Of a DNA stretch of 15,263 bases, positions 8,678 through 14,487 are shown one piece after another. Origin of the DNA: DATKWS01 sp035529435 (GTDB lineage: Bacteria > Krumholzibacteriota > Krumholzibacteriia > Krumholzibacteriales > Krumholzibacteriaceae); contig DATKWS010000170.1 of assembly GCA_035529435.1 (NCBI GenBank), forward strand, positions 1 through 15,263, read 5' to 3'. Every line of letters begins with the position of its first letter. Within the stretch, counting starts at the first letter, position 1. The notes under the pieces are model-generated. The model was not told the DNA's origin. It saw nothing but the letters and a program-made list of their open reading frames with translations, and searched no databases. Made by a program: the position numbers and the translations under genes.

Positions 8678-8960
8678 CTCGACATCTCCTTGATTATCAT
8701 GTTCTTGGGTACATATCCTCTGTACGAAATCGCCGGGGAAAAGGTTACAACATTCGAGACCATTCGATCGGTGTCGTACCGGTAGCAATCCCGGGCCGTC
8801 GATCCAGGAAAGGTAACGCCCGGTGGATCGTTTCGCCAGGAGTAAACGGGTACTGCCGCGGGGAGGGTAAGGGAGTGCCGTTCTTGCGAGCAGGGGAGCG
8901 ACATATTCAGGATGCGCGCACCGAGTTGTTCAATCGCCGCCCCCCGGCTCGTCTATACTG
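8678..8960 (-). promoter_or_regulatory. leader/control region upstream of the efflux operon
   Basis: This 283-base spacer between the GAF gene stop and the adaptor ATG holds no convincing gene. It contains a dyad GTACA-N7-TGTAC (8709-8725), 32 bases before the ATG and just upstream of the ribosome-binding site. It also has a direct repeat CATTCGA at 8751 and 8761, exactly 10 bases apart (one helical turn). Either could be a repressor or activator site controlling pump expression. I found no good -35/-10 pair, so the promoter position is undetermined and transcription could also come from the GAF gene. Confidence 0.35.
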
Positions 8961-9923
8961 TCAAATGACGTCGCCGCGCCTGCCCCTTTTCTGCGCGTAT
9001 TGTAATTTCACGTCGTCATCACGTTCCTCTTGCCTGTTTTCCTTGCTGCGCGATTGCTGCAGCGTTTTGATCGTCTGTCTCATCCAGTGCGCCTGCTCGG
9101 CATGGCGAATATAGGCGCCGGTGTTCTCGGCGAAGACTTGCAGCGCGCCGAGATCCTCCTTGTCGTAGAGGGTTTCCGGGGAGGTGGAGCTGACATTGAT
9201 GACGCCCACCAGCTCGCTCCTCAGCATGATCGGGACCACCATCGCGGAAGCGATCGTCTCATCGTGCAGATCGAGTTCGGGGTATCGCTCCGAATCGTCG
9301 TCGTTCCCGAGAAGGAGCGCCTCGCCCCGCTGCGCGGCCCAGCCGGCGATTCCCTCTCCCAGGGGCAATCGGGAGTCAATGATGGCCTCGGCGGGGAGCC
9401 CGCTTACCGCCCGGAGAACCAGTTCCTTCATCTCCGGCTCGTACAGCATCAGCGATGCCCGCTGGCAATTGAATACCTCGACGCACATATTGGTGATGCA
9501 GTTGAATACGGTCGGAAGGTCGGTCTCCTCGGCCAGGGTACGCCCCAGCCGGATGAGCGCGTAGAGCCGTCCTATGTAGCCGTGCATGCGCTTGTCGGAT
9601 TCCTTCACGAGATGTTGCATGCGGCGATTCACATCGAGTACATGCCGCTGCTGCTGCGTCAGGTAGAGGACAACGGCGAACACGGTGACGGAAAGACCGA
9701 CGATCAGTATCAGGTCCGTCTTGATCCAGGGCCACGGGTGAACGATCCGTTCGCTGATGAGGGGTGGAAGGGCCGTGCCCAGGCCGAGCGTCGTGAGGAC
9801 GAGCACACCGGTGAGAAAGAACCAGTTCCGCCAGGTGAGGGTGTAGAGACGGTTTTTCCCGGATTGGCCATTCTTCTCGGACCGACGATCACACTCTTTT
9901 TTCTTCACCCGAAGCAACTTCAT
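8961..9923 (-). CDS. membrane-anchored GAF-domain protein without visible output domain
   Basis: The product is 320 residues. The ATG at 9923 is chosen because AGGAGA lies 7 bases upstream. The longer open frame to 10004 has no such site. The N-terminus is strongly basic and cytoplasmic (residues 1-33), followed by TM1 (about 34-52), a short loop with WPW, TM2 (about 69-89), and a charged helix likely to be a coiled-coil linker (about 90-120). A GAF domain follows (about 125-270) with the typical GEGIAGWAAQRGEALLL, SAMVVPIMLRSELVGVINV and FAENTGAYI segments. The last 50 residues are hydrophilic and helix-forming. GAF domains bind small ligands or sense redox state. No GGDEF, EAL, histidine kinase or HTH domain follows, so output must come from a partner or the gene is a reduced signalling protein. 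It lies upstream of and in the same direction as the efflux operon; a regulatory link is inferred only from position. Confidence 0.85.
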   Translation of the reverse strand: MKLLRVKKKECDRRSEKNGQSGKNRLYTLTWRNWFFLTGVLVLTTLGLGTALPPLISERIVHPWPWIKTDLILIVGLSVTVFAVVLYLTQQQRHVLDVNRRMQHLVKESDKRMHGYIGRLYALIRLGRTLAEETDLPTVFNCITNMCVEVFNCQRASLMLYEPEMKELVLRAVSGLPAEAIIDSRLPLGEGIAGWAAQRGEALLLGNDDDSERYPELDLHDETIASAMVVPIMLRSELVGVINVSSTSPETLYDKEDLGALQVFAENTGAYIRHAEQAHWMRQTIKTLQQSRSKENRQEERDDDVKLQYAQKRGRRGDVI

Positions 9924-10240
9924 GGTACGTTCTCCTGACGAGCGGTGAGATGTCCTTTTCTCCGTTGCCTGTCGCCGCGGGGAGACTCGCAACGAGGATA
10001 CCAAACTGAAATCTCATGGCAGGGGTCGTTGCGGGACGGGATAGACCCCGCGAAAAACGTGGGACTTTTGCATCATGCAGATCCACGAAAGAGGGACTTT
10101 GGATTCAATGAAAAGCGCCTGAATAGTATTTGACGGATGTAAACGGGCGTTTTCGGCTCATCCGCAATTCCTATAATGGTAACGTGTTATGCGGGCACCG
10201 ATATGCGCCGCCGCCTCGGTGCACGATTTCGAGAAAATAT

Positions 10241-10270
10241 TCGCCGTCGCTCGCCGTCGATCGCCGTACG
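10241..10270 (+). repeat. three tandem 10-bp near-repeats (TCGCCGTNNN)
   Basis: Units begin at 10241, 10251 and 10261: TCGCCGTCGC, TCGCCGTCGA, TCGCCGTACG. The 7-base core is perfect in all three and the period is about one DNA turn. They lie about 120 bases upstream of the proposed -35 of the glycosyltransferase gene. An operator array is possible; chance in GC-rich DNA is not excluded. Confidence 0.4.
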
Positions 10271-10391
10271 GAGCCGCACCACGCCGGGGAGGCGTCTCTG
10301 ATGTGGCAATATATCAGGCGCTCTGCATGATTCCTGATCGTACTATTGCACGAGAGGCTGCACGCCGCGAGTCCCGCCGGAGTCACCGCGG

Positions 10392-10420
10392 TTGTGGCCG
10401 CCGGGGAGGTGTGGTATGCT
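10392..10420 (+). promoter_or_regulatory. sigma70-type promoter for the glycosyltransferase gene
   Basis: TTGTGG (10392-10397) and TATGCT (10415-10420) are separated by exactly 17 bases. TG at 10412-10413 makes an extended -10 (TGGTATGCT). Transcription would start near 10427 and give a leader of about 43 bases that includes the GGGGAG ribosome-binding site before the ATG at 10470. Confidence 0.5.
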
Positions 10421-10469
10421 GGCGGCTCGTGCACCGGCACCGGAACGGTGATGCGTTGCGGGGAGTATC

Positions 10470-12497
10470 ATGGATCGAGTCGATGAACATCGGGACATCT
10501 GGATCATGCTGGCGCTCGTTGCGATCGCCGCCGCGTTGCGCCTGTACGGCATCTCGTGGGGACTCCCCGAGGTTTACGAGGAAGCGGCGCCGTTTCACGA
10601 GGCCTGGAACATGTGGGGATGGGGGCCCCACCAAAACTTCGATCTGAACCCGCACTTCTTCTTCTACCCGAGCCTGACGATCTATCTCCAGCTCGTCGGG
10701 CAGGGGATACTGTACCTCGGTATGCGGCTCTTCGGCGTGATCGAGTCGGCCGCCGATTTCCAGGTGCTCCATATCGTGGACAAGACGCCGCTGATCATCA
10801 CGGGACGCCTGATAACGGCGCTGTTCGGTATCGCCACCGTCGCCTCCGTGTACCGGCTCGGGCGCAGGATCGCCGGTCCGTGGATGGCGGCGCCGGCCGC
10901 GTTTCTCCTCGCGATCAACACGCTGCACATTTCCAAATCCCAGGTGATCGAGGTGGATGTCCCCCTGACCTTTTTCACGGTGCTGGCGCTGTGGTTCGCC
11001 GTCAATATACCGGATGCCCCCACGCGCAGGAATTACATCCTCGCGGGAGTGTCGGTGGGGCTCGCAACCTCGTCCAAGTACCCCGGCGCCATCCTCGGCC
11101 TTTCATTGATCGCGGCGCACCTGCTCGCGCTGCGGGGCGGTCGGCGGCCGAAGGGTGGACGGGCAGCGGGGCGCGATGTGCCGGCATGGAGGCTCCTCGT
11201 TCTGTCGATCGCCGCCGCCGCCGTCGCATTCCTCGCGACATCCCCCTTTGTTCTGCTCGATCTGCCCACATTCTTACAGCATTTCTCGTGGGAGCGGCTG
11301 CACATGACCGTCGGGCATTTCGGGCTGGATGAATCGGTGACCCGGGGGTTCTATCTCGGCGCGTTCGTGAGGAGCATTCTGGGATGGCCGCTCACCGTCC
11401 TCGCGTTCGGCGGGCTCGTGTATTTCGCCGTGTATCGCCGGCGCCCCTGGGCGGTTCTGCTGGCAACGTTCTTCGTTCCATTTCTCATCGCCATCTCGAA
11501 CTTCTCGATGCGGGTGGATCGGTACGCCATGCCGCTCGTCCCGGTGGCGCTTCTGTTCGCGGGAGCGCTGCTCGCCGAGCTCGCATCCGCCCGCAGGATC
11601 GCACGCCTCCCTGCGGTGTGGCGCCTGGCGGGCGCCGCGCTTGCGGTACTGCTCGTCGCGGTGCCGATATTCGCCGCCTTCCCCGGTCATCTCGAGAGGT
11701 TGAAGAAGGATACCCGCACCGAGGCGCGGGAATGGATCGAGGATACCATTCCGGCCGGCTCGTTCATCGTCATGGAGGTGTACGGTCCGGAGCTCTTCGG
11801 TCCCCATATCCCGGCGCTGCTCGAGGACGATGTGCGCCGGCGTGTGCTTGAGCTGAAGCGGAACACACCCCACTACGCCGTACAGCCGATTCCGATGTTC
11901 TCCACGTGGCCGGAACGCTCCGCGGCGTTCTATGATCTTTCCCTGTACGAGATCGCGGATTTCGTCATTACGAGCAGCATGGTGAGATTCCGCTATCAGC
12001 AGGATCCGGCACGGTTCGGGCGGCAGGTATCATTCTACGCGGACCTCGAGCGGGAGTACGAGCTGGTGCGGGAAATTACCCCCACCGGCAGGCCCGGACC
12101 GACTATAACGATCTACCGGAATCCCCGGCACGGTGTTCCGTTCGGCGGGCGCGTGACCGTGCAGCCCCCGCGCCCGCTCAGGGGGGCGTTCGAGGGCGGA
12201 TCGGGCAACGAGGAGATCTTCTACAAGAATCTCGGTATGAACTACGAGGTGTTCGGGCACTACCCCGAAGCGCTCGCCGCGTACGATCTCGCGTTCCGGT
12301 ATCCGATTCTCCGCGCCGAGATGCACAACCTGCTCGTCATGCGCAAAACGCTCTGCCTGCTGGCACTCGGCAGGTCACGGGAGGCCGTCGATTTTCTGGG
12401 CACGGCGGGCGAGGAGGCGCGCACCCCCGCCGCCGGGAAGTATTTCGATCGCATGCGGCGGCAGATCCTGGACCGGATGCAACAGCACCGGCCGTGA
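10470..12497 (+). CDS. GT-C membrane glycosyltransferase (GT39/ArnT-like) with soluble TPR-like C-terminus
   Basis: A 675-residue polytopic protein. The ATG at 10470 follows GGGGAG by 5-6 bases. TM1 is at about 10-28. It is followed by a first periplasmic loop of the GT39/PMT_2 type: GISWGLPEVY, then DLNPHFFFYPSLTIYLQ. About ten further TM segments run to residue 405. Known relatives transfer a sugar from a polyprenyl-phosphate donor to lipid or protein on the outer face of the inner membrane. The usual acidic Asp-Glu pair of the first loop reads Glu37-Glu38 (VYEEAAPFHEA). Residues 406-570 are a soluble domain beginning with the commonly seen TRTEAREWIEDTIPAGS. Residues about 575-675 look like two TPR-type helix pairs (NLGMNYEVFGHYPEALAAYD, then LCLLALGRSREAVDFL). 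It appears monocistronic. Donor and acceptor are unknown. Confidence 0.85.
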   Translation: MDRVDEHRDIWIMLALVAIAAALRLYGISWGLPEVYEEAAPFHEAWNMWGWGPHQNFDLNPHFFFYPSLTIYLQLVGQGILYLGMRLFGVIESAADFQVLHIVDKTPLIITGRLITALFGIATVASVYRLGRRIAGPWMAAPAAFLLAINTLHISKSQVIEVDVPLTFFTVLALWFAVNIPDAPTRRNYILAGVSVGLATSSKYPGAILGLSLIAAHLLALRGGRRPKGGRAAGRDVPAWRLLVLSIAAAAVAFLATSPFVLLDLPTFLQHFSWERLHMTVGHFGLDESVTRGFYLGAFVRSILGWPLTVLAFGGLVYFAVYRRRPWAVLLATFFVPFLIAISNFSMRVDRYAMPLVPVALLFAGALLAELASARRIARLPAVWRLAGAALAVLLVAVPIFAAFPGHLERLKKDTRTEAREWIEDTIPAGSFIVMEVYGPELFGPHIPALLEDDVRRRVLELKRNTPHYAVQPIPMFSTWPERSAAFYDLSLYEIADFVITSSMVRFRYQQDPARFGRQVSFYADLEREYELVREITPTGRPGPTITIYRNPRHGVPFGGRVTVQPPRPLRGAFEGGSGNEEIFYKNLGMNYEVFGHYPEALAAYDLAFRYPILRAEMHNLLVMRKTLCLLALGRSREAVDFLGTAGEEARTPAAGKYFDRMRRQILDRMQQHRP

Positions 12498-12633
12498 TAC
12501 CGGGCGGATCCCGCGGGAACCCACGGCGCGGCAGCCGGATCGATAAAATGCTTTCACCCCGGCCCCGTTGCGCGTAAGATGTACGGAGCGATTTCATGTA
12601 TCAGTGTATGGTTTTATCAGAAAGGAGTGCACC

Positions 12634-13377
12634 GTGAGAAGGGATAGGTACGTATCTGCGCTGGTGGTCCTCCTCGTCATCCTGGGCGTTCTGCCGTGGA
12701 GCGGGGCGGCCGCCGCGACGTCATTCGAGTTCGGATTCAGGGGCGGATTGAGCATGGGTAAGATAACGGGGGCCGATGCGGAGGGGATCGTCAGCATCGA
12801 GGATTACGATATGACGCTCTCGGGAAAGTTCGACGGCTACCGCCCTGGTTTTTGCGGCGGCGTCTACATGATGGCACATTTCACCGAGATGATCGGCCTG
12901 CGGCTCGAGGCCCTCTATGTGATGAAGGGGGGAAAGGGGGAGGTCGATGGCACGATCAACGATCCCGGGTACGGCCTGTTGCCGTTCAGTGCCGATGTGA
13001 CGTTCAAGCTCAATTACATCGAGTTGCCGCTTCTCGCCGTGCTGACCGTGCCCCTCGGCGAGGCGGTGAAGTTCAACGTCATGGCCGGTCCGGCGGTTGC
13101 GTTCTGCACCTCTTCCAAGTTGAATATCGAGCTCGGGATAATGGGGTATTTCATCGATCAGACAGAGGATATCGGGGAAGAGGTCACCGGGACCGACATC
13201 GGCCTCGTCTTCGGCGGGGGATTCGCATTCGACGCGGGGCGTGTCGATCTCTTCGTCGACGGCCGGTGGACGTTCGGACTCTCCTCGATCGACGACACGG
13301 GAGAGGATCTCGATGTCAAGAACAGCGCCCTCTCCTTCATGGGCGGCATCGCGATCCCGATCGGGGCAACCGAATAG
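12634..13377 (+). CDS. outer-membrane beta-barrel protein (PorT/OMP_b-brl_2-like)
   Basis: 247 residues from a GTG at 12634, chosen because AAAGGAG (12621-12627) lies 6 bases upstream and it starts a clean signal peptide. The frame is open back to 12568 but that part lacks a ribosome-binding site. Residues 1-28 are a Sec signal (MRRDRYV, hydrophobic core, SGAAAA). The mature chain opens with FEFGFRGGLSMGKITG, typical of small 8-strand barrel families. Alternating amphipathic strands follow, such as GLRLEALYVMKGG, LNYIELPLLAVLTVPL, FNVMAGPAVAF, GLVFGGGFAF and VDLFVDGRWTFGL. It ends FMGGIAIPIGATE rather than with the usual terminal aromatic, which is slightly atypical. It lies 136 bases after the glycosyltransferase gene; that gap shows no clear promoter or terminator. 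Function beyond outer-membrane location is unknown. Confidence 0.82.
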   Translation: MRRDRYVSALVVLLVILGVLPWSGAAAATSFEFGFRGGLSMGKITGADAEGIVSIEDYDMTLSGKFDGYRPGFCGGVYMMAHFTEMIGLRLEALYVMKGGKGEVDGTINDPGYGLLPFSADVTFKLNYIELPLLAVLTVPLGEAVKFNVMAGPAVAFCTSSKLNIELGIMGYFIDQTEDIGEEVTGTDIGLVFGGGFAFDAGRVDLFVDGRWTFGLSSIDDTGEDLDVKNSALSFMGGIAIPIGATE

Positions 13378-13386
13378 GTGCGGACC

Positions 13387-13410
13387 TGCACGATGTAATA
13401 ATATCGTGTA
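13387..13410. terminator. hairpin between convergent genes, possible weak bidirectional terminator
   Basis: The 47-base gap between the barrel gene (plus) and the selenoprotein gene (minus) holds TGCACGAT / ATCGTGTA, an 8-bp stem including one G-U pair, around the 8-base loop GTAATAAT. There is no strong T-run on either side, so terminator function is uncertain and rests mainly on its place between convergent genes. Confidence 0.35.
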
Positions 13411-13424
13411 GTGATCGATGGATT

Positions 13425-14468
13425 TCACTGCAAAAATGATCCTTGCACGGTGATCTCGAATTCCTCGTATCCAGGATAATTGGTGAGGATCTTTATGGTT
13501 GCCGCGTAATTTCTGATTGCACCCGCCGGCATTACCTTTACGTTCCCCTGATACGCCTTGCCGGGATGAAGTGTCTGAAGATCGACCTCGACATCATTTC
13601 TGGATGGAATCACCTTCAGCACTTTCAATGAATCGCCCCTCATCGCTACGAGATGGAATTTCTTTTCAAAAATATTTGCTTCACCTTCCCTGATCTTCAT
13701 TTCTCCATAGAGTATCTTTTTGGGGTTGACATCCACAATCGGGTTTACCGTCAACATGACTCTCATCTTTTTTTCCTTCAATTTATCAAAATCGGTGGTC
13801 AGCACCAGCTCGCCCATATAACTTCCCGGCTCTATCTCTTCTTTCTTTTTCAAGGTCAATCGATACTTCTTCCCCTTCTCGATCTTTTCGATCTCGATCT
13901 CGAGTTTGTCTTTATATTTTTCGAGTTCCATGCTCTTATCGGACCAGTAATAATCAATTATTCGGATGGGTTCATTCAGGACGTTTGTAATCTCCGTTTC
14001 TATCTCGAGATCTTCACCCTCAAACCCGGCAAGAGTCATATCTTTTGAAACATCAAAAACTTTTTTTACTTCGGCCGCTACAAAAAGTAATATTTTCCCG
14101 TTCTCCGGATCATTGGTGGTCACGGTAAAGCTTTTCTTGTTATACCCCGGATGAATTCTGCTTCCATTTATAATGACTGTAATTTTTCCTTCCTTCCCGG
14201 GAAGGATGACCTCATCATAGTCGGCCACCGAACAGCCTCACCCGGGCTTTACTTTGATATCCAATTTTTCCAATCCATTATTAAGCACTATAAATGTGTA
14301 TTCAATATCGGCGCCTTCGTAGAGCTCGCCGAGATCCACATTTGTATTTTGGATATACATACTTGGTAGCTTTTCGTCTTGCGTTCCGCCGTAGCCGTAA
14401 GAAATCAATGCAAACAACAGACAGGCACCCAATAAAATGCAAACATTCGGTTTCAGGCCGCGATTCAT
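13425..14468 (-). CDS. putative selenoprotein: DUF1573-type periplasmic protein with U-G-C motif, in-frame TGA at codon 77
   Basis: One frame of 347 residues from ATG 14468 (GGGGAGGG ribosome-binding site 6 bases upstream) to a terminal TGA at 13427-13425, interrupted only by a TGA at 14240-14238. Residues 1-28 look like a signal peptide. Residues 38-134 match DUF1573: a strand pattern ending LDIKVKPG, then TGA-Gly-Cys, SVADYDEVILPGKEGKI and a TTNDPEN strand. The family has Cys-Gly-Cys here, so the TGA replaces its first Cys and gives Sec77-Gly78-Cys79. No other Cys exists in the mature chain. Homology continues unbroken across the TGA, and a SECIS-like hairpin follows. Residues 135-246 and 247-347 are two further Ig-like beta domains, Lys/Glu-rich and Cys-free. 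The gene is visibly AT-richer than the efflux and glycosyltransferase genes, suggesting transfer. It starts 19 bases after the acr3 stop, so it is probably in an arsenic operon. Alternatives: a nonsense mutation in a former C-G-C protein, or an assembly error. Confidence 0.75.
14196..14232 (-). promoter_or_regulatory. candidate bacterial SECIS element
   Basis: Bases 22-33 after the TGA form GATG-AGGT-CATC (14216-14205): a 4-bp stem with loop AGGU. G is at loop position 2, within the 16-37 base window described for bacterial SECIS elements. The AGGUC string also occurs at the apex of the E. coli fdhF SECIS as I recall it. A lower stem is possible between UUCGG (14232-14228) and CCGGG (14200-14196), including two G-U pairs, giving about 37 bases in all. 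A competing perfect 16-base palindrome (14206-14191) overlaps the 3' side. The fold was worked out by hand, not computed. Confidence 0.5.
14238..14240 (-). other. in-frame TGA, proposed selenocysteine codon (Sec77)
   Basis: The context on the minus strand is CCC GGG TGA GGC TGT TCG, encoding Pro-Gly-Sec-Gly-Cys-Ser. DUF1573 proteins usually show a Cys at this spot. TGA is a true stop for the pump, adaptor, GAF and glycosyltransferase genes here, and even for the end of this same gene, so general TGA reassignment is excluded. Confidence 0.7.
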
Positions 14469-14487
14469 GCAAATCCCTCCCCATTCA

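Larger units (their letters stand above)
9924..10469. other. 546-base divergent intergenic region
   Basis: This lies between the GAF gene (minus) and the glycosyltransferase gene (plus). Short open frames here overlap each other, lack ribosome-binding sites and resemble no family, so I call none. A perfect TATAAT occurs on the plus strand at 10172-10177 with a poor -35, so it is a weak alternative promoter. A GGTATCCT extended -10-like site is present on the minus strand near 9998-10005 without a -35. A better plus-strand promoter sits at 10392-10420. No tRNA, riboswitch or terminator was recognised. Confidence 0.5.

Noticed and set aside
8678..8788. N-terminal extension of the adaptor gene to 8788
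   Set aside because: It would bury the signal peptide behind 37 unrelated residues. The ATG at 8677 has a good AAGGAG site.
9924..10004. N-terminal extension of the GAF gene to 10004
   Set aside because: No ribosome-binding site at the distal start, while AGGAGA precedes the ATG at 9923. The extra residues are basic and low-complexity.
10172..10177. Perfect TATAAT as main promoter of the glycosyltransferase gene
   Set aside because: No acceptable -35 at 15-18 bases upstream, and it would give a leader of nearly 290 bases. The 10392-10420 pair has 17-base spacing and an extended -10.
10130..10330. Short open frames in the divergent spacer (e.g. 9945-10133, 10130-10330)
   Set aside because: No ribosome-binding sites, mutually overlapping on both strands, no recognisable motif.
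14238..14240. TGA read as Trp or Gly through an alternative genetic code
   Set aside because: TGA is the terminal stop of the two RND genes, the adaptor, the GAF gene and the glycosyltransferase gene here, and of the DUF1573 gene itself; TGG is used for Trp and GGN for Gly.
14228..14468. Reading the DUF1573 gene as a pseudogene or as two genes (a 76-residue gene and a 267-residue gene starting at GTG 14228)
   Set aside because: The downstream GTG has no ribosome-binding site and would start inside a conserved DUF1573 domain. The only interruption is a TGA placed exactly on a conserved redox Cys, with a hairpin after it. Still the main alternative if Sec machinery is absent.
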